Assembly (NCBI RefSeq): GCF_002812485.1
Contig: NZ_CP025003.1
Location: forward strand, 2,294,001-2,358,000
Origin: Dickeya fangzhongdai
GTDB taxonomy: Bacteria; Pseudomonadota; Gammaproteobacteria; Enterobacterales; Enterobacteriaceae
DNA: 64,000 nt
Direction: 5' to 3'
The notes under the pieces were generated by a model. It made no database searches and had not been told where the DNA came from. It worked only from the letters and a program-made list of their open reading frames with translations. A program made the translations under genes and the position numbers. Below, piece after piece: positions 56,548 through 64,000 of the stretch; within the stretch, counting starts at the first letter, position 1, and the number at the start of each line of letters is the position of its first letter.

Positions 56548-57555
56548 ATGAAAAATATAAATCTGTTTGACAAGATGAATAAGTTCCCCGGTGGGTTGAT
56601 TATTATTCCATTGATTCTCGCCATATTAATTAATACCTTTTTTCCGTCAGTGCTAAAAATCGGCGGCCCGACCACCGCCTTATTTAAAGCCGGGTCAAGC
56701 GCGATGATGGGGATATTCCTGTTAATTTGCGGCGCGTCGATCAATATTCGCCAGGCCGGGTTGCCGTTATATAAGGGCGCGGTGCTGCTGATGCTGAAAT
56801 TTGCCGCCGGCGCGCTGGCGGTGTGGATCATGGGGGCGCTGTTCGGGCCGGCGGGCTTTTTCGGCATCTCCACGCTGGCGCTGGTGGCCTGTATTACCAG
56901 TTCGAACAGCTCATTGTATATCGCGCTGTGCAGCAACTATGGCGACGCCAGCGACGCCGGGGCTATTTCCGTGTTCTGCATCAAGGACGGGCCGTTCGTT
57001 ACCATGGTGGTGCTGGGAGTCAGCGGTTTGGCCAATATTCCGTTTGAGGCGCTGTTGTCGATGCTGGTGCCGCTGCTGGTCGGGATGATGTGGGGCAATA
57101 TTGACGAAAAATTCAAGCAGTTATGTGCTGCTTCCCAGCCGCTGATCATTATCATCATGTCGTTTGCGATCGGTGCCAACTCCAGCATGAGTACGGTGTT
57201 CAGCGCCGGGCTGTCCGGCATCCTGCTGGGCGGTATTTCCGCCTTGACCGCGATTGTCTTCTACTTCCTGTACAACCTGTTTCTGAAGAAGAAAACCGCG
57301 CTTGGCGCGGCGCTCGGCACCACGGCGGCCAGCTCGGCATTGACGCCGGCGATGGTGGCCCAGGCGGATCCGACGCTGCAGGCGTTTGTCGATGCCGCCA
57401 CCGCCCAGTTGGCGACCGCCAGCATCATCACCATGCTTACCGCGCCGGTGCTGGTGGCCTGGTTTGACAAGCGATTGCGCAAAAACGATGCCGATGCGAC
57501 GGCGCCGCAACCGACGGCACAGTCGTTCAGCTCGCCCGCGGATAAGGCGAAGTGA
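56548..57555 (+). CDS. KdgT-family permease (2-keto-3-deoxygluconate transporter family)
   Basis: A 335-residue inner-membrane permease of the KdgT family, with about ten hydrophobic helices. It shows the family pattern F-P-G-G at the start, G-A-S-I-N-I-R, G-I-S-T-L-A-L-V-A, and the C-terminal A-A-S-S-A-L-T-P-A. Characterised members import 2-keto-3-deoxygluconate with protons. In this operon the substrate is more likely the acid handled by the kinase and PdxA2. It stands between the EIIB-kinase gene and an EIIA gene, in the place where a PTS would have its EIIC, but it has no sequence relation to SrlA or SrlE membrane parts. The tail is a soluble A/P/Q-rich stretch of 20 or so residues. Confidence 0.9.
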   Translation: MKNINLFDKMNKFPGGLIIIPLILAILINTFFPSVLKIGGPTTALFKAGSSAMMGIFLLICGASINIRQAGLPLYKGAVLLMLKFAAGALAVWIMGALFGPAGFFGISTLALVACITSSNSSLYIALCSNYGDASDAGAISVFCIKDGPFVTMVVLGVSGLANIPFEALLSMLVPLLVGMMWGNIDEKFKQLCAASQPLIIIIMSFAIGANSSMSTVFSAGLSGILLGGISALTAIVFYFLYNLFLKKKTALGAALGTTAASSALTPAMVAQADPTLQAFVDAATAQLATASIITMLTAPVLVAWFDKRLRKNDADATAPQPTAQSFSSPADKAK

Positions 57556-57565
57556 GGGCGCGGGG

Positions 57566-57928
57566 ATGAGACATGTGGCGTGGCAAGCGACGATCCGCGC
57601 TATCGGCCATGAGGCGGAGGCGATGCGGCAGGAAAATCGCCTGATCCTGTTCAGCGATCGCGTGCCGCCGGAGTTGGGCGCGTATTGCCTGCTGCATCAG
57701 GATGGCGAATGGCATCGGCCGCTGGCGGTGAATCAGCAACTGGAATTAGACGGCAAGAGTTATGTGATTACCGCCGTCGGCGATATCGCCAACCATAATT
57801 TACGCGAATTAGGACATATCACGCTGTTATTTGACGGCGGTGCTGAGGCGGAATTACCCGGGACGGTACATGTCAGGGGGAATATACCGGATAAATTACC
57901 GGGTTTAGGAAATATCACGATTTTTTAA
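57566..57928 (+). CDS. Glucitol/sorbitol-type PTS EIIA component
   Basis: A 120-residue cytosolic phosphocarrier related to SrlB (GutB). The phosphohistidine is H44 in Y-C-L-L-H, aligned with H43 of the E. coli protein. The C-terminal half has the family segment V-I-T-A-V-G-D-I-A-N-H-N-L-R-E-L-G-H and F-P/L-P-G-T-V-H-V. It should receive phosphate from HPr and pass it to the EIIB domain fused to the kinase two genes upstream. The start ATG at 57566 follows the permease stop by ten bases. A T/A-rich hairpin (57918-57943) covers its stop codon. Confidence 0.9.
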   Translation: MRHVAWQATIRAIGHEAEAMRQENRLILFSDRVPPELGAYCLLHQDGEWHRPLAVNQQLELDGKSYVITAVGDIANHNLRELGHITLLFDGGAEAELPGTVHVRGNIPDKLPGLGNITIF

Positions 57929-57985
57929 CTGAGTTAAAAATCGATCGAATTAAATTTTCATTAATCTGAAGTAAGGATGTTAATC

Positions 57986-58444
57986 ATGAAACCAATCGCC
58001 ATTGGTGCGGATGACGCTGCGTATGAATTACGCAGTATTATTACCCGTTATCTCGATTCGTTAAATATTCCCTGGGTGGATTTCAGCAGCGATAACAATG
58101 TGGATAACCGTTATTACCCGGACGTGGCGCACGCCGTCGCCATGTCGATTAAAGCAGGCCAGCAGGATCGCGGCATTTTGATGTGCGGCACCGGCATCGG
58201 GATGAGCATTGTGGCGAATAAGGTGCCCGGTATTCGCGCCGCCCAGTGTCACGATACGTTTTCGGCGGAGCGGGCGCGTAAAAGCAATAACGCGCAGATC
58301 GTCACGCTGGGCGCGCGGGTGATCGGCGCCGAACTGGGCAAGCAGATTATTCATGCCTGGCTGAACGCCGAGTATGAAGGCGGCGGCTCGGCGCCGAAGG
58401 TAGAGCGTATTGATTACTATCAAAATCAACACATTGCCGAATAA
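57986..58444 (+). CDS. RpiB/DerI-like sugar-phosphate isomerase
   Basis: A 152-residue isomerase of the RpiB/LacAB family, dimeric and cytosolic. The active-site cysteine lies in M-C-G-T-G-I-G-M-S-I-V-A-N-K. H-D-T-F-S-A-E-R-A-R-K-S-N-N-A-Q follows, and the phosphate-binding residues are conserved. Enzymes of this branch in erythritol clusters (EryI, DerI) convert D-erythrulose-4-phosphate to D-erythrose-4-phosphate; ribose-5-phosphate isomerase activity is the alternative. Together with the LerI-like gene at 52539 the pair would turn tetrulose phosphates into D-erythrose-4-phosphate. The ATG at 57986 has TAAGGA eight bases upstream; an earlier ATG at 57977 does not. The tail is unusually polar. 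Confidence 0.88.
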   Translation: MKPIAIGADDAAYELRSIITRYLDSLNIPWVDFSSDNNVDNRYYPDVAHAVAMSIKAGQQDRGILMCGTGIGMSIVANKVPGIRAAQCHDTFSAERARKSNNAQIVTLGARVIGAELGKQIIHAWLNAEYEGGGSAPKVERIDYYQNQHIAE

Positions 58445-58476
58445 CCCGTCGGAAGACCTAACGCAGGGGAATAACC

Positions 58477-59421
58477 ATGAACCAACTGGAAGCCTTAAAA
58501 CAGTACACGGTAGTGGTGGCGGATACCGGCGATATCGACGCCATCCGGCAGTTCGCGCCGCAGGACGCCACCACCAATCCCTCTTTGATCCTGAAGGCGG
58601 CGCAATTGCCGCTGTATCAGGGCCTGATCCGCGATGCGGTCGGACAGGCGCAGCGGCAGGGCGGCAGTGAGGCTACCCGGTTGCTCAACGCGTGCGATCA
58701 GGTGGCGGTCAACATCGGCGCGGAAGTGCTGCGGCAGGTGCCGGGACGGGTATCGACCGAGGTGGACGCCCGGTTGTCCTGGGATCGCGGCCTGTGCGTC
58801 GCCAGAGCACGGCGGCTGATCGCGCTGTATCAGGAACAGGGCATCGACCGTTCGCGTATTCTGATCAAACTGGCGGCGACCTGGGAAGGGATCCGCGCGG
58901 CCGAGGAGCTGGAGCAGGAGGGGATCCAATGCAACCTGACGCTGCTGTTCTCCTTTGCGCAGGCGCGTGCCTGCGCGGAAGCGGGCGTCTACCTGATCTC
59001 GCCGTTTGTCGGGCGCATCTATGACTGGTATCAGGCGCATCAGCCGCAGACGGAACCCGGCGACGATCCGGGGGTGGCCTCGGTGCGGCGTATTTACCAG
59101 TACTACAAAACGCACGGCTACGACACCGTGGTGATGGGGGCCAGTTTCCGCAAAAAATCGCAGGTGACGGCGCTGGCCGGCTGTGACCGGCTGACCATCT
59201 CCCCGGCATTGCTCAACGAGCTGAAGGCGTGCGATGAGCCGCTACCGCGCCAACTACCCGCCGAGGCGGTAAGCGAAACGCGTCCCAGCCTGATGACGCA
59301 GGCGGAATTCCTGTGGCAGCACCACAACGACCCGATGGCGGTGGAAAAACTGGCGGAAGGCATCCGGCTGTTCGCTGCCGATCAGGTCCGGCTGGAAAAT
59401 ATGCTGCACAGCCTGATGTAA
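58477..59421 (+). CDS. Transaldolase (TalA-type)
   Basis: A 314-residue class I transaldolase (E. coli TalA 316). The Schiff-base lysine is K131 in [11 protein letters not shown], and T-N-P-S-L and [10 protein letters not shown] are conserved. It exchanges a dihydroxyacetone unit between F6P and erythrose-4-phosphate, giving sedoheptulose-7-phosphate and GAP. Adjacent to transketolase and an RpiB-like gene, it would drain erythrose-4-phosphate from the local pathway into the pentose phosphate pathway. This is probably a dedicated paralogue; the housekeeping copy would be elsewhere in the genome. AGGGGA precedes the ATG. Confidence 0.93.
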   Translation: MNQLEALKQYTVVVADTGDIDAIRQFAPQDATTNPSLILKAAQLPLYQGLIRDAVGQAQRQGGSEATRLLNACDQVAVNIGAEVLRQVPGRVSTEVDARLSWDRGLCVARARRLIALYQEQGIDRSRILIKLAATWEGIRAAEELEQEGIQCNLTLLFSFAQARACAEAGVYLISPFVGRIYDWYQAHQPQTEPGDDPGVASVRRIYQYYKTHGYDTVVMGASFRKKSQVTALAGCDRLTISPALLNELKACDEPLPRQLPAEAVSETRPSLMTQAEFLWQHHNDPMAVEKLAEGIRLFAADQVRLENMLHSLM

Positions 59422-59439
59422 CGTGGCGGGAGACTAACG

Positions 59440-61464
59440 ATGAAGCACTCTGATTACACCGCGCGGCCATTGGCCAATGCTGTCCGCGCGCTGAGTATGG
59501 ACGCGGTACAACGAGCCAATTCCGGCCACCCGGGCGCGCCGATGGGCATGGCGGATATGGCCACCGTGCTGTGGCGCGAGTTTCTGCAACATAACCCCGC
59601 CAACCCCGATTGGGCTAATCGCGACCGGTTTGTGCTCTCCAACGGCCATGCCTCGATGCTGCTTTACAGCCTGCTGCATCTGACCGGCTATGCGCTACCG
59701 CTGGAGGAGCTGAAAAATTTCCGGCAGTTGCACAGCAAAACACCGGGACACCCGGAGGTGGACGTCACGCCCGGCGTGGAAACCACCACCGGGCCGTTGG
59801 GGCAGGGGATCGCCAACGCCGTAGGGATGGCGCTGGCCGAGCGTACTCTGGCGGCGCAGTTCAACCGGCCGGGGCATACTATCGTTGACCATTACACCTA
59901 TGTGTTCCTGGGCGACGGCTGCATGATGGAGGGCATTTCCCACGAGGTTTGCTCGCTGGCGGGGACGCTGAAGTTAGGCAAGCTGGTGGCGTTTTACGAC
60001 GACAACGGCATCTCCATCGATGGGCATGTCGAGGGGTGGTTTACCGATGACACCGCCGCCCGGTTTGAGGCTTACGGTTGGCATGTAGTGCGCGGCATTG
60101 ACGGGCACGATGAGCAGGCGATCCGCTCGGCGATCAATGCAGCGCGCGCGGTCGGCGATAAGCCGTCGCTGCTGATGTGTAAAACCGTGATTGGCTTCGG
60201 TTCGCCCGCCAAGGCTGGCAGCCATGAGTCGCACGGCGCGCCGCTGGGGGAGGCGGAAGTGGCGGCGGCCCGCGAAGCGCTGGGCTGGCCATACCCGCCG
60301 TTCGTGATTCCGCCGGAAATCCGCGCGCAATGGGATGCGCGTGAGGTCGGTCAGGCGCGAGAAAGCGCCTGGGCGGCGCGGTTGGCGGACTATGCGCGCG
60401 CGTTTCCCGAGCTGGCGGCGGCGTTCACCCGCCGCATGCGCGGCGAGTTGCCGTCAACGTTCGCGGATGCGGCGCAGGCGTTCATCGCCGGGTTGCAGGC
60501 TAACCCGGCGGAGATCGCCAGCCGTAAGGCGTCGCAGCTCGCCCTGAATGCCTTTGGCCCGTTGCTGCCGGAGCTGTTGGGCGGCTCCGCCGATCTGGCG
60601 CCGAGCAACCTGACCCTGTGGTCCGGCTCCCGGCCGTTGAATGAGGATCCGGCGGGCAACTACGTGCACTACGGTGTGCGGGAGTTCGGCATGACCGCCC
60701 TCGCCAACGGGATGGCGTTGCACGGCGGCTTCCTGCCGTATACCGCCACCTTCCTGATGTTCGTCGAATATGCCCGTAACGCGGTGCGTATGGCGGCGCT
60801 GATGAAGCAGCGCCAGGTGCTGGTCTACACCCACGACTCTATCGGGCTGGGGGAGGATGGCCCGACTCACCAGCCGGTGGAACAGCTGGCGATGCTGCGG
60901 GTGACGCCGAATCTCAGCGTCTGGCGCCCGTGCGATCAGGTGGAAACCGCGGTGGCCTGGCAACAGGCGGTACAGCGGCATGACGGCCCGACGGCGCTGA
61001 TCCTGTCGCGTCAGAATCTGGCGCAGCAGCCGCGCAACGACGAACAGCTGGCGGCGATCGCACGGGGCGGCTATGTACTTAAAGACAGGGTACCGAAAGA
61101 CAGTGCGCTGCCGCCAAAGCTGATTTTGATCGCCACCGGTTCTGAAGTTGCGCTGGCGGTGGCCGCGTGGGAAGTGCTGTCGGCGCGCGGGGTGGCGGTT
61201 CGCGTGGTATCGATGCCGTCTTGCGACGTGTTCGACCAGCAGGATGCCGGTTACCGCGAAGCGGTACTACCGGCGGCCGTGAGCGCGCGCGTAGCGGTCG
61301 AGGCGAGCGTTGCCGATTACTGGTACAAGTACGTCGGGCTGCACGGCGCGGTGGTGGGGATGAGCGACTTCGGCGAATCGGCCCCGGCTGGGCAACTGTT
61401 TGAGCGCTATGGCTTCACCGTCGATAACCTGTTGCGGCAGGCGGAAGCGTTGCTGACGCGCTAG
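59440..61464 (+). CDS. Transketolase
   Basis: A 674-residue thiamine-diphosphate enzyme (E. coli TktA/TktB 663-667). The cofactor-binding motif [13 protein letters not shown] and N-N terminal variant D-D-N-G-I-S-I-D-G are visible. So are the conserved [10 protein letters not shown] near the N-terminus and the [15 protein letters not shown] pyrimidine-domain motif. It transfers two-carbon units among sugar phosphates and, with the preceding transaldolase, connects erythrose-4-phosphate to glycolysis. It starts 18 bases after the transaldolase stop and ends the operon with a terminator downstream. It is a paralogue encoded in the accessory block, so the name tktA or tktB is not given. Confidence 0.95.
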   Translation: MKHSDYTARPLANAVRALSMDAVQRANSGHPGAPMGMADMATVLWREFLQHNPANPDWANRDRFVLSNGHASMLLYSLLHLTGYALPLEELKNFRQLHSKTPGHPEVDVTPGVETTTGPLGQGIANAVGMALAERTLAAQFNRPGHTIVDHYTYVFLGDGCMMEGISHEVCSLAGTLKLGKLVAFYDDNGISIDGHVEGWFTDDTAARFEAYGWHVVRGIDGHDEQAIRSAINAARAVGDKPSLLMCKTVIGFGSPAKAGSHESHGAPLGEAEVAAAREALGWPYPPFVIPPEIRAQWDAREVGQARESAWAARLADYARAFPELAAAFTRRMRGELPSTFADAAQAFIAGLQANPAEIASRKASQLALNAFGPLLPELLGGSADLAPSNLTLWSGSRPLNEDPAGNYVHYGVREFGMTALANGMALHGGFLPYTATFLMFVEYARNAVRMAALMKQRQVLVYTHDSIGLGEDGPTHQPVEQLAMLRVTPNLSVWRPCDQVETAVAWQQAVQRHDGPTALILSRQNLAQQPRNDEQLAAIARGGYVLKDRVPKDSALPPKLILIATGSEVALAVAAWEVLSARGVAVRVVSMPSCDVFDQQDAGYREAVLPAAVSARVAVEASVADYWYKYVGLHGAVVGMSDFGESAPAGQLFERYGFTVDNLLRQAEALLTR

Positions 61465-61484
61465 CGTCCCCCCTGTTGGCGTAT

Positions 61485-61520
61485 ACCGGGCTTCCGTCAT
61501 GCGGCGGGCGCCCGGTTTTT
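61485..61520 (+). terminator. Intrinsic terminator of the pdxA2-transketolase operon
   Basis: The stem ACCGGGC / GCCCGGT (61485-61491 with 61510-61516) has an 18-base loop and is followed by a T-run. It ends about 50 bases after the transketolase stop codon. Confidence 0.72.
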
Positions 61521-61592
61521 GTATCACATGTTCAGGTTCAGATGTGCAGCCTGAAAATTCCGCCCGCCTTTGATCTGCGACAACATGGCGAT

Positions 61593-61619
61593 GTATGAAA
61601 AATTAATAGACTTTCATAC
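61593..61619. promoter_or_regulatory. NikR-like operator before the nickel/cobalt permease
   Basis: GTATGA (61593-61598) and TCATAC (61614-61619) form an inverted pair, extended to 8-bp arms GTATGAAA / TTTCATAC. The enterobacterial NikR operator, known from the E. coli nik promoter, is GTATGA-N16-TCATAC; here the spacer is 15 bases, one fewer. It lies 50 bases before the start of a nickel/cobalt permease gene, where nickel-dependent repression would be expected. The one-base difference leaves some doubt. Confidence 0.6.
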
Positions 61620-61669
61620 TCGTATTTCCCCCGACGACGTTTGCCGCCGGATCGATTGGAAGGGCTTTC

Positions 61670-62701
61670 ATGTTGTCTTCGCTACTGCGGGAAAACCCGC
61701 GTGCTGTGGTTATCTTAGGAACTCTGGTCGTTGTCAATATTGCGGTATGGCTGCTGGCTGTGGCGATGTTTCACGATGACGCCGCGCTGATGGCGACCTG
61801 CCTGCTGGCCTGGTGTTTCGGGTTGCGTCATGCGGTGGATGCGGACCATATCGCCGCCATCGACAATGTGACCCGCAAAATGATGCAGGAGGGGAAGCGC
61901 CCGCTGGGCGTCGGCACCTGGTTTTCGCTCGGCCACTCCACCATCGTGGTGCTGGCGTCGCTGGCGCTGGCGGCGACCGCCGCGGCGTTTCAGGACGATA
62001 TGACCTGGTTCCACGAGGTGGGCGGCGTTATCGGCACCTCGGTGTCCGCCGCTTTTCTGCTACTGATGGCGTTGGTGAATCTGGTGATTTTGCGCAGCGT
62101 CTGGCGGAATTTTCAGCGCTTCAAACAGGGGCACCGCCTGACGCCGGAGGTGATAGACGCGGTGCCGGCCTCCGGCGCGCTGGGCTGGCTGTTTCGCGCC
62201 ACGTTCCGGCTGGTGCGCAAAAGCTGGCACATGTATCTGGTGGGGTTCCTGTTCGGGCTGGGGTTTGATACCGCGACGGAAATCGGCGTGCTGGGCATCT
62301 CGGCGGCGGGCGCCTCGCAGGGCATGTCGATCTGGTCGATCATGCTGTTTCCCGCCCTGTTTACCTGCGGCATGGCGCTGGTGGATACGCTCGATAACGT
62401 ACTGATGGTGGGCGCCTACGGCTGGGCGTTTAGCAAGCCGCAGCGCAAGCTCTACTACAACATGACCATTACCGCTACGTCGGTGGTGGTGGCGGTGTTT
62501 ATCGGCGGGCTGGAGGCGCTCGGCCTGCTGGCGGACAAGCTCGATCTGCATTCCGGCGCGTGGAGTCTGGTGGACGCTTTGAACGACCAACTGGGCAACG
62601 CCGGTTTTTACGTTATCGCGCTGTTTGTCGCCTGCTGGGTGATTTCTCTGTGTAACTACCGCTGGAAGAATTACGATGCGCTGAATAGCCCGATAGCGTA
62701 A
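61670..62701 (+). CDS. Nickel/cobalt permease (NiCoT/NixA family)
   Basis: A 343-residue inner-membrane nickel/cobalt transporter with eight hydrophobic helices. The signature H-A-V-D-A-D-H-I-A-A-I-D-N-V-T-R in helix 2 provides the metal-binding histidine and aspartate residues. The second motif L-G-F-D-T-A-T-E-I and the S-L-G-H-S-T-I-V-V region are also present. Members import Ni or Co with high affinity. Its job here is probably nickel supply for hydrogenase or urease encoded elsewhere. A NikR-like palindrome precedes it, and a terminator separates it from transketolase, so it is independently transcribed although it belongs to the block inserted between ruvC and ruvA. The AAGGGC ribosome site lies just before the ATG. 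Confidence 0.94.
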   Translation: MLSSLLRENPRAVVILGTLVVVNIAVWLLAVAMFHDDAALMATCLLAWCFGLRHAVDADHIAAIDNVTRKMMQEGKRPLGVGTWFSLGHSTIVVLASLALAATAAAFQDDMTWFHEVGGVIGTSVSAAFLLLMALVNLVILRSVWRNFQRFKQGHRLTPEVIDAVPASGALGWLFRATFRLVRKSWHMYLVGFLFGLGFDTATEIGVLGISAAGASQGMSIWSIMLFPALFTCGMALVDTLDNVLMVGAYGWAFSKPQRKLYYNMTITATSVVVAVFIGGLEALGLLADKLDLHSGAWSLVDALNDQLGNAGFYVIALFVACWVISLCNYRWKNYDALNSPIA

Positions 62702-62814
62702 CCGCATTTCCCGGCCGGTTTCTCCGGTTGGACGGGAAACGGTTAGCACGTCTTCTCCGGCGTTTCACGGTTTTCATACCGGCGTCGGAGATACCTCGCC
62801 ACCCTGTCTGATAT

Positions 62815-62830
62815 CTGGATATGCATCCAG
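62815..62830. promoter_or_regulatory. LexA (SOS) box upstream of ruvA
   Basis: CTGGATATGCATCCAG is a 16-base perfect palindrome of the CTG-N10-CAG type. It differs at only two positions from the E. coli ruvAB SOS box, CTGGATATCTATCCAG, as I remember it, and lies 78 bases before the ruvA start codon. DNA damage should therefore induce ruvA and ruvB, while ruvC, which has no such box close by, stays constitutive. Confidence 0.9.
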
Positions 62831-62908
62831 CTTTTCTGTATCCGCCTCTTTTTTTGTGTTATAAGCTATACGCCACGTTTACGTCAGCCAGATTAAGGAA
62901 AACATCAC

Positions 62909-63526
62909 GTGATAGGTCGTTTGAGAGGCATCGTATTAGAAAAACAGCCGCCGCTGGTGCTGATTGAAGCCAACGGCGTCGGATATGAAGTTCATATGCC
63001 GATGACCTGCTTTTACGAGTTGCCGGATCTCGGCCAGGAAGCGGTGATTTTTACCCACTTTGTGGTACGTGAAGACGCACAATTATTGTTTGGCTTCAAC
63101 AATAAGCAAGAACGTTCTCTGTTCCGCGAACTGATCAAAGTGAATGGCGTGGGGCCGAAACTGGCGCTGGCGATTTTGTCCGGCATGTCGGCGCAGCAGT
63201 TCGTCAGCGCGGTGGAGCGCCAGGAAATCAACGCGCTGGTGAAATTGCCGGGCGTGGGCAAGAAAACGGCGGAGCGTCTGGTGGTGGAAATGAAAGACCG
63301 CTTTAAAGGGTTGAACGGCGATCTGTTCAACGCCGCCAGCGATATCGCCTTGCCGGCCGCGGCGGGCAACACAGAGCCGGAAGCCGACCCGCAGGCGGAG
63401 GCCGAAGCGGCATTGGTCGCCCTCGGTTATAAACCGCAGGAGGCCGGCCGGATGGTGAGCAAAGTGGCGCGGCCGGGCGCCGACTGCGAAACCCTGATCA
63501 GGGAAGCGCTGCGCGCTGCGCTGTGA
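62909..63526 (+). CDS. ruvA: Holliday junction branch migration subunit RuvA
   Basis: A 205-residue DNA-binding subunit (E. coli 203) that forms a tetrameric sandwich on Holliday junctions and loads RuvB. Domain I is the OB fold ([13 protein letters not shown]), domain II has two helix-hairpin-helix motifs (V-N-G-V-G-P-K-L-A and [12 protein letters not shown]), and domain III is the C-terminal RuvB-binding helix bundle ([12 protein letters not shown]). The start is GTG at 62909 with AAGGAA upstream. ruvB starts seven bases after the stop codon. Confidence 0.98.
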   Translation: MIGRLRGIVLEKQPPLVLIEANGVGYEVHMPMTCFYELPDLGQEAVIFTHFVVREDAQLLFGFNNKQERSLFRELIKVNGVGPKLALAILSGMSAQQFVSAVERQEINALVKLPGVGKKTAERLVVEMKDRFKGLNGDLFNAASDIALPAAAGNTEPEADPQAEAEAALVALGYKPQEAGRMVSKVARPGADCETLIREALRAAL

Positions 63527-63533
63527 GGTATGT

Positions 63534-64000
63534 ATGATTGAAGCCGATCGTCTGATTTCACCCGGCGTGGTTGCCGACGAAGAACTGCAGGATCGCGCGA
63601 TCCGGCCGAAACTGCTGTCAGAGTACGTCGGGCAGCCGGTGGTCCGCGAGCAGATGGAGATTTTTATCGAGGCGGCCCGCAAGCGCGGCGATGCGCTCGA
63701 TCATCTGCTGATTTTTGGTCCTCCGGGGTTGGGCAAAACCACGCTGGCTAATATCGTTGCCAACGAAATGGGCGTGAATTTGCGCACGACCTCCGGTCCG
63801 GTGCTGGAGAAAGCGGGCGATCTGGCGGCGTTGCTCACCAACCTTGAACCGCACGACGTGTTGTTCATCGACGAAATTCATCGTCTTTCGCCGGTGGTGG
63901 AAGAAGTGCTCTACCCGGCGATGGAAGATTACCAACTGGATATCATGATCGGCGAAGGGCCGGCGGCGCGTTCCATCAAGCTGGACTTGCCGCCGTTTAC
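63534..64000 (+). CDS. ruvB: Holliday junction helicase RuvB, 3' part cut by window end
   Basis: The first 155 residues of RuvB, the AAA+ hexameric motor of branch migration; the full protein has about 334-336. Visible are the N-terminal [10 protein letters not shown], the [11 protein letters not shown] linker, the Walker A motif [10 protein letters not shown], and the Walker B motif [10 protein letters not shown]. It starts seven bases after ruvA and shares its promoter and LexA control. The frame is open to the last base of the window. Confidence 0.98.
   Translation, partial: MIEADRLISPGVVADEELQDRAIRPKLLSEYVGQPVVREQMEIFIEAARKRGDALDHLLIFGPPGLGKTTLANIVANEMGVNLRTTSGPVLEKAGDLAALLTNLEPHDVLFIDEIHRLSPVVEEVLYPAMEDYQLDIMIGEGPAARSIKLDLPPF

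Overview
The window comes from an enterobacterium of the Pectobacteriaceae type, most likely Dickeya or a close relative. The housekeeping genes are close in sequence and order to E. coli (serX, ycdX, ycdY, yceB, grxB, mdtH, rimJ, yceH, mviM, murJ; argS, yecM, cutC, cmoB, cmoA, yecN, yecE, aspS, nudB, yebC, ruvC, ruvA, ruvB). They are interrupted by accessory blocks. The genus is inferred from remembered protein similarity and the fairly GC-rich codon use, not from a search.

Layout. 1-709: the end of a nitrilase gene. About 729-2870: an AT-rich islet next to tRNA-Ser(GGA), holding a small hypothetical gene and a DUF3883 nuclease-like gene; a degenerate copy of the tRNA 3' end lies at its far edge. 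3219-11685: conserved chromosome, ycdX to murJ. 12341-39288: a complete extracellular contractile injection system (eCIS, relative of Afp/PVC). Its order is cap, unknown, one sheath, two tube proteins, a 56-residue DUF5908 protein, LysM adaptor, spike hub, PAAR tip, gp25-like wedge, two large baseplate proteins, a 1311-residue tape measure, two unknown largely helical proteins, AAA+ ATPase, a small tryptophan-rich protein, and a 1355-residue DUF4157 protein that is the likely cargo. 39373-51267: conserved chromosome, argS to ruvC. 51386-62701: a carbohydrate block plus a nickel/cobalt permease, inserted between ruvC and ruvA. 62909 to the end: ruvA and the start of ruvB, with a LexA box in front.

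How the parts work together. The eCIS genes are mostly overlapping or closely spaced and all on the + strand, so they look co-expressed. No recognisable tail-fibre gene is present. A protein with a helical N-terminus and two duplicated C-terminal segments (30521-32278) is the best candidate for target binding. The two last genes share an L-x-D-N-R leader, which may be a cargo-loading signal.

The carbohydrate block combines a SorC-type regulator, an EryH/LerI-like triosephosphate-isomerase relative, PdxA2, a fusion of a glucitol-type PTS EIIB domain to a DUF1537 four-carbon acid sugar kinase, a KdgT-type permease, a glucitol-type EIIA, an RpiB/DerI-like isomerase, transaldolase and transketolase. 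It has both PTS phosphorylation residues but no EIIC. This suggests an undescribed way to couple PTS phosphate to uptake or phosphorylation of a C4 acid sugar, and it is, with the eCIS, the most interesting part of the window.
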